From: Craterostigma plantagineum
Taxonomy: Eukaryota; Streptophyta; Magnoliopsida; Lamiales; Linderniaceae
Length of the DNA: 64,000 nucleotides
Assembly: GCA_027422505.1 (NCBI GenBank)
Contig: JAPQWV010000017.1
Location: forward strand, 12,215,501 to 12,279,500
Direction: 5' to 3'
Translations under genes and position numbers: made by a program
Shown: positions 1-11,047 of the stretch, in pieces
Layout of the letters: each line of letters begins with the position of its first letter
Position numbering within the stretch: the stretch's first letter is position 1
Notes under the pieces: model-generated
Seen by the model: only the letters and a program-made list of their open reading frames with translations
Database searches by the model: none
What the model was told of the DNA's origin: nothing

Positions 1-398
1 GACTTGCGATACGAATCGAATCAAGGGATTGAATCGTTTCACGGACATTGACTCACGGGTCGTACGGTCGAACATGGCTTATTACTCAAGCAGTGTCAAT
101 GACCGACGACAACACTATAGTAGTCTACGTGAACCTTAGACCGAAAGGGGCTTTGACGGAGTTGACTTCGAAGTCTCGACTGTCACTGGTTCCCCTCGAC
201 CCGATTTGCTGTTGCATCGGTCAGCAGGCCAGATGCGGTCTTGATGACGTTTTGTGACTGCCGGGCTAAGACCGCCGAGTACGGATTCACAGTCTCGCAA
301 GTAATCGAGATAAGTGTCCTGTGAGGACGGCGTCGTGAAATAACGAAATCCATGGACAAGGTATTGAACTAACACATGTTAGACATGGAGGTAGTTTG
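1..398 (+). mobile_element. Ty1/copia LTR remnant, left part (copy H)
   Basis: This stretch aligns base for base, with scattered differences, to 20240-20635 inside the LTR of element C further right (shared runs include TCACGGGTCGTACGGTCGAA). It is therefore an LTR fragment of the same copia family, entered in mid-LTR at the window edge. It is interrupted at 398 by solo LTR K and resumes at 3344. The short ORFs in it are not coding. Confidence 0.8.
392..398 (+). repeat. Target-site duplication of solo LTR K, left copy
   Basis: TAGTTTG here is repeated at 3344-3350 on the other side of solo LTR K. The uninterrupted relative near 20634 has this string once. Gypsy elements normally duplicate 5 bp, so GTTTG is the minimal call and the extra TA may be chance. 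Confidence 0.65.
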
Positions 399-1394
399 TG
401 TAATACCCATAAAATTTAATTACGGGATTTACGATTTAATTAGCAGTGAATTAGAAATTTCGTTGGATTAATTAAAGAAGCTAGGACTACCAGAAAATTG
501 ATACGTAAATAAATTTGCATACACATTATATGTTAACGTGATTGCATATTATATGTTTAATTGATTTTGTGTTAGGGTGAATTTTTAACTTTGATAGAGA
601 AATTGATTTGGGACTTAGGAAGAATTCCAAAAGAATTGACACTAGTTTGAAAATATAGGTTATCGAAATATAGAACCTAGTAAACGTAAGCTTCGATGAA
701 GGAAAATAATAAGCTGAAATATATGATTACTTATTGTGTCGATTACTTAATTGGAAGGGAAACCTATATAATAATAAATTATACTATCACTTGAAATTAG
801 GATAGACCTGATTAAAAATCAACGTCATTTGTTGATTATGACACGCAAAGGTGTGGTGAGGATAAGAAAGTACATAGTTTTACATATCATAAGCAAGAAC
901 TCACGAAAACTTGGTGAAGAAAGGAAGCACTTGGCTAAACATAGATCGAATTGAGCCTCAGACAAAAAGGGGTATTACTTCTTATTATAACTATGTGTTT
1001 TACTTACATGTCTTAGAGAATACTAGCCTCGAGAAGTTATATTTTGGGTTTGTACGGGTTTAATGTTTAGGGTTTCGCAAATATTTGGGATTTCTATAAT
1101 CACGTTTTATGAAGTTTGGAATAGCTACTCCTACCGCAATTTTATGTGTTTTTAGTTAAGTTGTAATATGCTTTAAGAACCTTAGGCACGAAAGAATGAG
1201 TTGTTTAGGTGTTATATAAATTAATTTTCAAAGGTTTAAGAATAGTTGAAGTTAACACCATATTCTAACAGTTCTTGACAAGAGTAGACTTTTGATCGAA
1301 AGTGTTAGAATGTCTAGTGTTAAGAGTGTGATGTATGTCGAGATTCACGCTAAGGTCTATCTTAAATGTTGGTATCGAATTCTTTAGTTATAAC

Positions 1395-1945
1395 TTCGAA
1401 ACTTTAGGTGAAATCTCGAGATCAAACTCGAGATTTATATTAATAGCATTTCAGTTAAAGCTCGATATTTATACAATACAATGTCGAGATTTATTTTTAT
1501 CGAGATCTATTTAATACAATGAATATCGAGATCTTGGTGCATTGTTTATTAAATGTCGAGATTCATTTTCTTTGCAATGTCTTGAAATCATTATTCCAAT
1601 GTCGACACATGTCTCGAGATTTATGCAAACACCATGTCGAGAATTACTTTATGCCGAGATCTCTATGTAGTGTTTAAATGTCGGAATTTATTTTAATATT
1701 GATATCGAGATTTATCTTGAAATATCGAGTTCTAATACACACTTTAGTTCGAGATCCATCTAATAAGGCATATCGAGATCTTTACATGCACATATCGAAA
1801 TCATTTCATGCTTTATGTCGAGATCTTATTCCGTTAGCAAGCTCGAAATCATAATCTATATCGAGATCCATTTTTTTTTAGAAACATGCTGAGATTTGTA
1901 TCAATAACATTTCACAATTCCACTCGAGATCTATCTTTGAAATGG
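1395..1945 (+). repeat. Degenerate array of TCGAGAT / ATCTCGAGAT motifs in LTR K
   Basis: About 20 copies of TCGAGAT or a one-base variant occur at irregular 20-45 bp spacing, in T/A-rich spacers. Some copies extend to the palindrome ATCTCGAGAT. The rest of the LTR does not show this density. No coding potential is visible. Confidence 0.75.
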
Positions 1946-2142
1946 TATTTCTCAGTTTAAGTTAAAATTATAAATTTTAGAGTTCGAAATTTATAAAAGT
2001 TAAAAATTAGGGTTTCCTAAATTAAGCCATTTTAGTAAAACTGTAATTAGACTAACAAACCATAATTTTATATGTTCCTATACTTAGGGTTTGAAGGTTA
2101 ACAATTTACAAGTACGATAAGCTAAGTAGCTAAGGATACCAG

Positions 2143-3058
2143 GTAAGTGGAAATCGCAACTACAACACATAATTTTTATGTGCATAAAATTATGTGTTAT
2201 ATGCTTTTATGATTTTATGTGACGTGTCTATGTGCTTATATGATTTTATGTGAGTTCTTACGTGATTTAATTACGTTATATGATGATATGACACGCATAC
2301 TCATGGCATGAGCATGTGTACGCACGACTAGTATGAGAGTCAGGGAAATAGCGTGCATGAGTATAAGATCGCTTGAGAGCGATGTATATTTGCCGATATA
2401 GGCATTTCTGTCGACTCAATGATGAGTCACGGCTCTTCTATGCTACCACGGCGATTCACGAAGCCGAATTACCTGATTCACGAAAGGTAGGGGGAATACC
2501 CCGTAGCGGGAGATGCAACCTGGAGGATGCGACTCGAGGGTATGAGCGGCACCGAGGGAATCTCGAGTGTTGGCGACCTCGTAGTAAGCTACCAGTGAGA
2601 AGCGCCCGCGTGCCAGACCGCATTGGGATGGAAAGGCGGCTTAGGGTTAAATGAAATTTGTGTACCCGGGTTAGCCTCTCAATGGGACTGCATTGGGATT
2701 GAAAGGCACTCGTAGCCTCTCAGTGTGGATCACACTGGGATTGAAAGGCACTGGTAGCCTCTCAGTGTGTACCGCATTGGGATTGAAAGGCACCATAGGA
2801 TTACGCACAGATGGAGTACTCGGGTTTAGCCTCCCAATGTGTGTACTGCCACTTATACCCTTAGGGGTTTGAGCTCTATATGGAGCATAGTAAGATTGAA
2901 AGCCGAAGGGGCCCAAATATGAAAGGAAAAGAATGAGAAGGTCATGAGGAGTTAATAGCATTGGCGCGAATGCCTTCGCTATTTAGGTCACGTGCATTAC
3001 ATGCGTGATTTTTACTTATTGAGCTTTATAAGCTCATTCCATGTTTTATGTGTTGTAG
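2143..3058 (+). other. Candidate intron inside LTR K
   Basis: A consensus 5' splice site (CCAG/GTAAGT, GT at 2143) and a 3' splice site (TGTTGTAG/G, AG at 3057-3058) bracket 916 bp. The same two sites occur in the same order in the LTR of element B (37376 and 38155), although the intervening sequence is strongly diverged. A splicing role is inferred from this conservation. Confidence 0.4.
2674..2799 (+). repeat. Three tandem units of about 42 bp in LTR K
   Basis: Three consecutive units begin GCCTCTCA and contain GGGATTGAAAGGCAC, starting at 2674, 2714 and 2757. In LTR B a different tandem repeat occupies the equivalent place (37731-37917). Confidence 0.75.
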
Positions 3059-3083
3059 GACCCCGCGATCACGGTACGTGATC
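3020..3083 (+). other. Paired hairpins conserved among Tekay-like LTRs (copy in K)
   Basis: TGAGCTTTATAAGCTCA (3020-3036) is a 7-bp stem with a TAT loop. GATCACGGTACGTGATC (3067-3083) is a 7-bp stem with a GTA loop. Both recur in E (18795-18811 and 18843-18859) and in B (38117-38133 and 38164-38180; 45004-45020 and 45051-45067). The candidate 3' splice site lies between them. Confidence 0.65.
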
Positions 3084-3343
3084 ATTTTCACGGCGAGGCC
3101 GACTTTTGAAGCTTCTGTGGGCTTTTGAGATGGAAGTGTGTGCATGGATGCGACCTCGTGGAGGCCCAGTAGATAGATTTATTCTGACCCGCATGCACGC
3201 TTTCCTATGTAATTAGGGCCCAGGATGATTTTGTAGAAACCGTTACGATAATTTTATACCAGATTTTACAAGATCTATTTTGTTATTAGGACATTAGTCG
3301 TGTAGACTAGTGTAGAAAGTAGTGGTGGAAGGAGGGGCTGCCA

Positions 3344-4332
3344 TAGTTTGGTAATTTGCCTCGTCTTCGTTTTATCATAGAATCGAGTTCAGTGAGATTG
3401 AAATAGACCATGGCTCTCACTCGATTGGGACACAACTGAAGGGTTTATACGTAGTACTATAATCTACAGTGAGGTTCTGGAATAATGATTGGGTCGAAAT
3501 TCGCACTCGAATCGGGTTACGGTCCGATACTGCGTGATTGGCTAGGTAACTACCGAACTCTTGGATTCCTCCCTTACCGATTGAGTCGAACCTAGAGAGT
3601 CGGGCTTAAAAATGATCATCAATGTGTACCGATAAGGAGAGAAAGTGTTTTGGGCCTTAACGGGCCTTGGGCCGTTGGGCCGCGCCTTAGTGGGCCTCGG
3701 GCCGTTTAATGGACCGAAGTCGGACTTCGTATGAAACTAACTTTAAAGGCTTGTGAGTAAAATTGGAATTTAACTCTAAGCTGATTTTCGAATTATACCT
3801 TGGGGAATAAGTTCGAAAATTAAATATAAATATGGAAAAAATATGTTTGGAATATTATTTATTTTAAGTTGAAATTTCGAAATTAATCTAGGATTAAACT
3901 TCGAATTTTATACTATATTTAAATATGCTTAGTTTGACTTGGTATTTAAGTTGGTTTTCTAACAATAGCAAGTTTCCTTAAGTTTGAATTTGGAATTCAA
4001 AAGAGAGTAAGATATGGCTAAAGAATCTCTCCGCTTAAGGAGTAAAATTCGAAAATCATATCTTCGAGATATTCATGGGATTTTTGGTTCTATCTTAGTA
4101 TAAATAGGGCAGCCCTTTTTCATAATTTATAAGAGAATTTCGTGCTCCATATGAGAATTTTCGTCCATCACAAGGCACAAAACACACACACACACACACA
4201 CCGAACGCACACACTTTTCTCCCACGCGACGGCTCAGTTCTCTCTAGCCATCATTAGATAACTGATTCCGTGGTACACTGCGAGGTCGGCGTGACGATCT
4301 AGTGCCATCCACCATCGACGAAGTCTTGAAGA
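3344..4332 (+). mobile_element. Ty1/copia LTR remnant, right part (copy H)
   Basis: It continues the LTR interrupted at 398 and aligns to 20636-22500 in element C, but lacks the MITE found there (the empty site is near 3590). It contains a TATA box, an (AC)n microsatellite at about 4189-4202, and a leader-like stretch ending near GACGAAGTCTTGAAGA, where similarity to C stops. No internal region follows, because a minus-oriented LTR (J) abuts it, so this copy is truncated. The exact junction with J is uncertain by roughly 100-200 bp. Confidence 0.7.
4099..4107 (+). promoter_or_regulatory. TATA box of copia LTR H
   Basis: TATAAATAG, followed by GGGCAGC. It is matched at the equivalent place in element C (22290-22298). 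By family analogy it sets the U3/R boundary of the LTR about 30 bp downstream. Confidence 0.65.
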
Positions 4333-6460
4333 AAAGGACGAGGAATTGCTACTCGTTTCAGCTTGTAATTGTCTACGGGTCTGACCCGCCCTATTACGTG
4401 TCTAAGTGTTACTATTCTGATCCAAGCTACGAGGGCAATCGGGGAACCCGGAAAATATGTATTCCGCACAGTATCCGGGGACGTGGCGTCTCCGGGAGAC
4501 ACCGGGTAACCTAACAGGTATAACGAACTTACCCTCGTTGTGAAGATCCTTAGCTCCCGTAGCTCACGAACAGTGCCGAAGCGAGTCATATCGACACCGT
4601 GACGTGCCACAGACTTCAGCTCCCCAATGATGGCTAGATGAAGTGAAGAATAGTTGTGTAGAGATAGTATGTGTGTGTGATTTCTAAAACTCACAAACAC
4701 TTAGGGTTTTCTCAAGAACAGCCCCAAATGCTCTAGCTTCTCTCTAAAATATTTAAGATAGTGTGAGAAAGACTTCAATTGTTATGGACGAATTTTCTCC
4801 AAGAAATATTAATAAATGTCCATTTTCAACTTAGAAAATGACTCTAAGCTCAATCAAATGAGATCATGTGCTACATGACTCATCTTTGCATTATTTCTTT
4901 GGAATTTTATCATCTAATAACTAGATATTGTCCCACAATAATAACAAAAGAACAACAAAAGAAATTGGGTTAGGTTTGGCCAAGAAAATGACATTTTGAT
5001 GCGCGTTCACGGCCTCGTCCGGCCTGTCACGGCCATGAATCATCATTGGCCATCTTCTGCCGTTCGTCACGGCCACTGTCATGGCCGTGACTATAGCCTG
5101 TAGGCTTTCACGGCCTCGACTATAAGTATCACGGCCGTGACACTGTCGGGCAGCCTATGGCTCGCCCACAGCCGGTCGTCACGGCCACGTGCAAGACGTT
5201 CACGGCCGTGACGCCTTTGACAGCATTGCGACAGTTTTGTATTTCTCTCAGATTGAGGGTAAACGATGTCCGATTGCCCTGAAATGTTAACCATAGAGAA
5301 AAAATTCACCAGTATTGATTACAATTAAAGGGATTCTCAATCCGAGTTCTAGATTGTGAGATATCAATTTTTGAAGCTGCTGCTTCTTTGCAGACAGGCT
5401 TCATCACCGTGACGAGCCTTGTTCGTCATTTTGAACCCTATTTACGCCTCATTCTTCATCACTTCGTTCCGTGACTTTACGTCCATATAAATGCAGTTTC
5501 TAAAACTTGTATTCAATGTTTTTATTAACGTCTCTAAGACCGTTAAATCAATTTACATCTCATATTAGTTATGCACTATCACAATGATCATTTTTAAGCC
5601 TGACTCTCTTGGTCTGTCTCAACCCGGCAAGGGAGGAATCCAAGAATTCAGTAAGCGCCTTGCCAATCGCACAGTACTGAATAGATCCCGTGTTGAGTAT
5701 GATCTTCGATCTACGAACCGACTATTGATTATCATCGTACGTATACCCTTCACAAATGTCCCGGTCGAGTAAGAGTCGTGGTTACGTCAAACTTACTAAA
5801 CTCGACTCTATGATGAATTCGTGACTAGCGAAATTACTAAATTGCCCTCCACGTCCCACGTGGGTCAGTTTATAGCTTCGGCCGAATACTTCGTAATTTC
5901 TCGTCCCCAAATACGCATAGGACACACATCCCGGTTACGAACGAGACAGTGAATCCCTCACGATAGTCTAAGCACGCAGTTACCCTTCGTTGTCAAGACC
6001 GCATATCGCCGCCGACTCATGTCGTGTTCGAACAAGGCGGGCCTAGCAAACTAGTGACAAGTCAAGACCCCGAAGTCAACTACATCAAAGACCCTTTGGT
6101 CTAAGGTCCACGCACACTACTATAGTCAATCGATCGATCATTGATGCCACCTAAACTAACAATAAGGCCCATGTGATCGTCGATTATGAGTTGTGTCCAA
6201 GTACAAGTTAATTCCTTGATTCAACTTATACCAAAGTCACGACCTCCCGTTTCCCAGTGAATGGTGGCACAACCATTTTAGAGTCGTTAACAAATAAGTC
6301 ATGATCGACACTCAATCACCCTACTGAGGTCTAAGACTTATGGACTAATTCAATATCGAAGGATAATAGCTCACCGGTGCCCCTCTCTCATCCTATGAGA
6401 ATCGGTGACTAAACTCACGATATATGGGATTTATTTATCTACCGTCACATCCCCAACAGA
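4333..6460 (-). mobile_element. Diverged copia LTR in minus orientation (J)
   Basis: On the minus strand it begins TGTTGGGGATGTGACGG at 6460. It shows diverged but ordered similarity to the C/H LTR: the ACTATAGTAGT...CCTTAGACC block lies near 6100-6135, and the leader block CTAGCCATCATTGGGGAGCTG near 4620-4640. It is thus a relative in opposite orientation, tail to tail with H. It carries an array of CACGGCC palindromes (5006-5212) that the C/H LTR lacks. No primer site or coding region is attached. The lower boundary is approximate. Track-sized ORFs here overlap LTR sequence and are not believable genes. Confidence 0.55.
5006..5212 (-). repeat. CACGGCCGTGA palindrome array in copia LTR J
   Basis: Four units each pair a full TCACGGCCGTGA (or one-mismatch variant) with a half site GGCCGTGA some 5-16 bp away, read on the minus strand. 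One unit, TCACGGCCGTGAACGTCTTG followed by CACGTGGCCGTGA, is close to units in the Athila-like LTR at 50646-51110, including the spacer TTGCACG. Confidence 0.75.
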
Positions 6461-8345
6461 AGAAGCTTTGAGATTTTCTATCTCCTTTAGGATTTTTTTT
6501 TTCCGCTTCAAAATCCTCTCTTTCTTTTTCTAATGTAGCTTGTAATTCCTCTATCTATTTCACGATAGGAGGTTTGTAGAGAGAATTTTCAGAATGTAAC
6601 TGTTTGCTTCCATAGTTTCAGGTTGAGGATCAGGAGGTTTGACTATATAACAGTCACGCATCAAGGCTATTTCGCTAGATTTGTAACTATCATTTAAGTC
6701 TTTGTAAATCTGGGCCCTAAGTGTGGCTCCTCTCTTAGCTAATTCTAAAGCACCTAAGTCGTCTGCTATAGTAAAGTTCATAAGAGATGTTAGTCCTAAA
6801 CCCATGTATTTTACATTGTATGTTTCTTTATTCTTCAGCACGCATAGTGAAACCTAAGCCTCTATTGGATAGAGTTCTATATCCTTCGGTTGATTTAGAA
6901 ACACAGTCTGTTCAGTTTGTCCCCATCTCGTAAGAAGATCGTCAAATTTCTAATTTTGGCATATAACTTCTTACGTTCTTCGCCTAAGAGAGCATAGTTA
7001 TTTTCCACCGTCAGGTTGGCGGTTTTACAGGTATCAAGTTCATTAGCAAGTTCACTAACTTTATTATTGGATTTATCTAGTTGGGCTTCTAAGTTAGTGA
7101 CGTTAGCAGTTGCATCTGTTAATCTACAATTGTGGCTAGCTTTCTCGTTGAGATTCCTAACCAAGCAATTATAGTTATTCTCTAGCCTGTCTTCTATTTT
7201 CTTAACTTTTAAACTATGTTGCTCTATCGGAGGATTCATAGTCTCACTAATTTTCAAGCTCTTAGTTAGTTCTTATATTTTTGCACTAGAGCTTCTAAGT
7301 TCTAGCTCGAGACTAGCTATTCTCTCTAGAGACTTAGATAGTTTCTTCTTTACTTCCTTTACACTTTTCTGCTCACGTTCATGTTAGCGCAATTTGATTG
7401 ATACGATTCTAACATGGTCAATAATGTGGACGGAGAGACTACCTCCTGTGAAGATTCAGATGCTTGGTCATCGTCCGTCTGGTTGGAGGTTTCGGCGTCT
7501 CAGTTCCAGTCAGGCGGGCCATTAGGTCGTGATTCTCCTCGTCAGAAGTAGACGTATCCTCGAGCCAGTGGTCTTGTTCCGCCATAAGGGCTACTTCAGC
7601 TTCTTTTTGCTTAGTGAGTTGAAGCTTCTTGGAGTAGGAGTTGGCATCCATCTTCTTCGGGGGAGTGCACTCTTGGGCGTAGTGACCGGGCTTGCCGCAG
7701 TTAAAGCATTTGTTTGGCTCTTTGGTATTCTTGACTTCGAAAGTCTCGGGTGCACGTTCTTTTTTCTTTGATCTTGAGGTCCGAAGTCGTTTGGCCAATG
7801 ATGAGGATTTCTTCTTGAAGTACTGCTTGCTCATCATCTTTCTAAATAGAGCTAACTGCTTTCCTAGTGCTTTGTTATTTGGCTTGACATCTGAGTTAGA
7901 TTCATCTTCCGACTCTAAAGGGGTAGGAGGCCTAATGAATTTTTCTTTACGTGATCTCCGCTTCTCTGACACTAGGGCAACTGTATCTTCGATCTGTTTG
8001 CCCTTCTGCTCCTTCTGTATCTCGCTTAGATCTTCCTCGGGTTGTGCAAGATTGTCGAACATGGCATGAATATCCAACTCCTCAAGTTCTTTGTTTTGTC
8101 TGATTTGAGTGGATATCTTTTTCCATTCCGAGTGCAGAGAGGATAGAAAACGAATGTTGTCTCCATGTTTATCTTGGAGATTTCTATTTTCCTCATCTAA
8201 TTGAGAAGTGTGAGATATCTCTGATAGAGATCATGTAAGCTATTCTCTGATTTTTCTCTAAATGAGTCGTAGGCCGTAAGAATGTTAGTAGCGTTTGATT
8301 CGACAATGATCGAGAATTGTTTTTCATTCAATCTTTAAAGTTTGA
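6461..8345 (-). pseudogene. gag: Sirevirus-like Gag fragment (element G)
   Basis: Broken minus-strand gag of a Ty1/copia element. The frame at 7439-8077 has basic Lys/Arg-rich stretches and one CCHC zinc knuckle, CFNCGKPGHYAQEC, the nucleocapsid motif that binds genomic RNA. Upstream (8080-8345) a second frame gives a YQRYLTLLN-type capsid segment matching the Gag of element S. Downstream (6895-7257) is a coiled-coil segment rich in Asn, Leu and Lys, equivalent to the long linker that follows the knuckle in S. The N-terminal capsid half, protease and pol are absent: the fragment stops at 6461 where LTR J begins. Frameshifts and stops separate the pieces. Confidence 0.8.
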
Positions 8346-9191
8346 TAAAAAGTAATCTTCGAAGTAAATGTGCGGCTATTTTCGTGTGATGAGTACTGTT
8401 AGCGGAAAAATTTTTGAGCGAAAATAATTGCTACAAATCTTTCGGTCGAGAAATTTTTTCAGTGCATGGATTTATCTCGAACGTTAAGAGAGTACTGTTA
8501 GTAAGTTTCTCACCGAGTCAAAATAAATTGATTGATCGAAAAAGTTTTACGAGCTCAAATGATTTTTCGCTTGGTCAAACCGAAAATGTTTTTCGAGAGA
8601 AAAAATGTACGCACGTAAAATCAAAATGACTCTCTTTGAAAAAGATTCTCGCTAAACGCTCTTTACAGCAACGACTTTAGTACCTAATTCGTATTCTAAC
8701 TAAAATTTTTCGCACGGAGTTTTCGATCGAGAAATTAAATCCGATTGAAAGACTAGCGAGAAAAATTGAAATTAAGCAATGAAGTACAGAATACGATTTT
8801 AACACAGATTCAAGCGAAAACAGCAAATTAGTTAGTGAAATTGCAGGTAATAGCTCGAATCTATCAGCTAATCACACGCGAACAGACGATTAAACATGTT
8901 ATGAAGCAAAGTATGGCCAATTTGAGCAAAATCAGTACGAGTTCATAATATTCAATCGCAAACAGTAATTTCTAACAATCTAAATTCAGTCAAATTTGAA
9001 TTGAAATCTATACCGATCGAATCACAAATGATTTCTAACACTATTGCGAGCACATAGAGATCAAAATCAAATCACATAAGCATAGAATTGAGCCTTTAGA
9101 TCGAATTTTTGGTTTCGCGCAAAAGGTTCATCGAGCTATCGAAACTTTTCAGAATTGAATTTCGATCTGAATCTAACAATTCAGATCAAAT
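8346..9191 (-). mobile_element. Leader region of Sirevirus-like fragment G
   Basis: A/T-rich noncoding sequence between the G LTR and its gag remnant. It contains scattered GCGAAA and TCGAAAA motifs like those in the leader of S (26567-27030). No primer site TGGTATCAGAGC is recognisable, so the leader or LTR edge has decayed. I see no gene in it. Confidence 0.5.
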
Positions 9192-9569
9192 TGTTAGTTC
9201 CCAAGATTATCAACTCTACGATCCTAGGCAAGAATTCTAAGATAATCTATTAGAATTGTTGAATTGAATTTCGATAGAAAACCTTTCTATGAAGAACACG
9301 AGAGAGAATCTTCTAGTGTGAGAAAGTGTTTGTTATTTCTCTCTCTAGGATTGAGTTCGTCGGCCCTTCAGATCAAATTCTAAAACTTTCTCTATTAAGC
9401 CCAATGATTACAATGCTATTTATACCAAACAGACTTGGTATATATATGAAACTAGTCCTAAACTATGGACTAATACAATAAAAGCCCCAAACATTGAAGA
9501 CAGCTAATAAAATCAAAGCACAATTACATCTTATAGTCTACAGAGGTTACTCATACGATGGGCCTAACA
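9192..9569 (-). mobile_element. Copia LTR of fragment G
   Basis: On the minus strand it starts TGTTAGGCCC at 9569, has a TATA box at 9416-9424 (TATAAATAG) about 150 bp in, and a CT-rich leader with ACACTTTCTC. It ends near GGGAACTAACA at 9192. Size and organisation match the 296-bp S LTR, though the sequence is only distantly similar. The 3' edge is approximate. Confidence 0.5.
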
Positions 9570-10683
9570 AGCCTGAGTAAAAGATCTAATGGCTTATTTG
9601 AGTTTTGGGGTCGCGATAGTTTGTCGCGGGCCCAAAGGTTTTCGATCTGTGAGTAAATAGGCGCTTCGCGGGCTGGAACGATTTGCGAGTCATGAGATAG
9701 CGCCGGGCCGACTTTGAGTTCTCGCGGGCTGACCTCACTTTCGGGGGTGATTCATGTGAGTGGTGTCAGGTTTCTCGAGAGCTTAAATCGGGCTTCGCGG
9801 ATCAGGCGACTTCGCGAATGCAGCGAAAGTCTTTCGCCAATTCGAGCGATGACTCGAAAGTTTCTCGGGTTGACCAACATTTCAAATTGGGTTTTCGCGA
9901 ATCAGATTTGGACTTTGACCAACGACATGAAACCAACAAACCTAAAGAAAAAGAAAACCCTCATTTTTACAAGTCATAAACTCAACGTGAAAAGCACAAG
10001 AAGATAAGGAAGAAAATCAAAGCCAAAGAAAGAAGGGTCGAGCTTAGGAGGTGAGAATTCTACTTAAAACTTTTATAAGCTTAGGTGTTTAGTGCTTGAC
10101 GTGGTTTGGTGGAAGTTAGAGCAAAATAGGTGGCGGACGAAACAAGAGACGTAGAATTTCGGCAAGCTCAACACCATAGTTCGTTTAAGTGCAACAAAGG
10201 AGGCAAAGGAAGAAGTAAAGAGCCGTGAAGGACAACGAGCTTACCCGATTTTCAACATAGAAGATCTACTACAAATTTAGCTAAGGAGGTTAGGTAGGTG
10301 GTTTTTAACCCCTACAACCCGTTTTTAAGTCCCGAAAAATGTTAGAATTCGGAAGAAAGGTCTTCCGGATGAATTTTTGGTACTTTCGTGAAGCTCTTAA
10401 CGTACTTTAATGTGTATCGGAACTCAACATATGAGTTCTTGAGTGATTATGTTATATTGAACATATTTATTTATTTGGATCATTTCTCATTTGGCCATCC
10501 TTAACAATTTCGGGCTTTGCTATTTCTTCTTTGGCCCAAAATATTTTATTTGGCTCTTGGGCCCAATTAATATTTTCGGCTCGCTTTCGAAAAATCGGGT
10601 TTGTCCAAAAATTAACTTCATTAATTTCGAACATTACTAAAATAATTAGGCACTAATTCCTTATTAATATTACGGGTATTACA
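9570..10683 (-). mobile_element. Truncated, rearranged 3' LTR of element D
   Basis: 10460-10683 is a direct match to 18360-18585, the start of the D 5' LTR (TGTAATACCCGTA on the minus strand). The rest is not in the expected orientation: 9926-10458 is the reverse complement of about 17425-17999, and 9610-9925 the reverse complement of about 16890-17205. The LTR therefore holds two inverted blocks and is about 1.1 kb instead of 2.8 kb. It is cut at 9569 by G. Confidence 0.75.
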
Positions 10684-10695
10684 TCCTCCCCTCTT
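10684..10695 (-). other. Polypurine tract of element D
   Basis: On the minus strand AAGAGGGGAGGA directly precedes the 3' LTR start TGTAATACCC. This is the primer site for plus-strand DNA synthesis in LTR elements. Confidence 0.75.
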
Positions 10696-11047
10696 AAAAG
10701 AAATTTCGGCCCCGAAATTTAAGTCGTCTGAAACAACTGGGGTATTTCTCGCGCATTTCGTCTTCTAGTTCCCAAGTGGCTTCTTCCATCGTCTGGTTCC
10801 GCGACAAGATCTTCACTAGGGGGATATTTTTATTCTTGAGTCGCTTCACCTCGTACATTAGAATCTCTTCCGGTCTTTCTTCGTAACTTAAGTCCCGTTT
10901 CAATTGCTGGTGAAGTGCTTCACTTCGTAGCACATGGTTCGGGTCCGACAAGTATTTCCGTAACGTAGACACGTGGAAGACGTCATGGACTTGTGCTAAT
11001 GATGTCGGCAGTTCTAGCTGATACGTCACTTCGTCGACTCTTTTCAA
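10694..11047 (-). pseudogene. pol: Tekay-like integrase C-terminus with chromodomain-like tail (element D)
   Basis: Minus-strand open segment of about 117 codons containing the motif [12 protein letters not shown] and the tail [10 protein letters not shown]...EEATWE. In chromoviruses of the Tekay group this tail is the group II chromodomain-like region, thought to guide integration to heterochromatin. The matching segment of element B is at about 42040-42366. This segment is open; the integrase upstream of it is broken into several frames. It ends just before the polypurine tract, as expected for the end of pol. Confidence 0.85.

Larger units (their letters stand above)
399..3343 (+). mobile_element. 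Ty3/gypsy-type solo LTR (K), 2.9 kb
   Basis: The segment starts TGTAATACCC and ends GCTGCCA, giving the TG...CA termini of an LTR, and is flanked by a short direct repeat. Comparison with the related uninterrupted LTR around 20634 shows it is an insertion. It has no primer site, polypurine tract or gag-pol, so it is a solo LTR left by recombination. Its second half (from about 2140) is colinear with the LTR of element B (37370-38500): the same block CCAG/GTAAGT, GGAGATGCAACCTGG, a tandem repeat zone, two hairpins, and a TTTTGAAGCT block. This places it in a Tekay-like LTR group. ORFs inside it (for example 2373-2654) look fortuitous. Confidence 0.8.

Noticed and set aside
4299..4700. Minus-strand ORF of 133 codons
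   Set aside because: It lies across the H/J LTR junction, with no motif and composition like the surrounding LTR.
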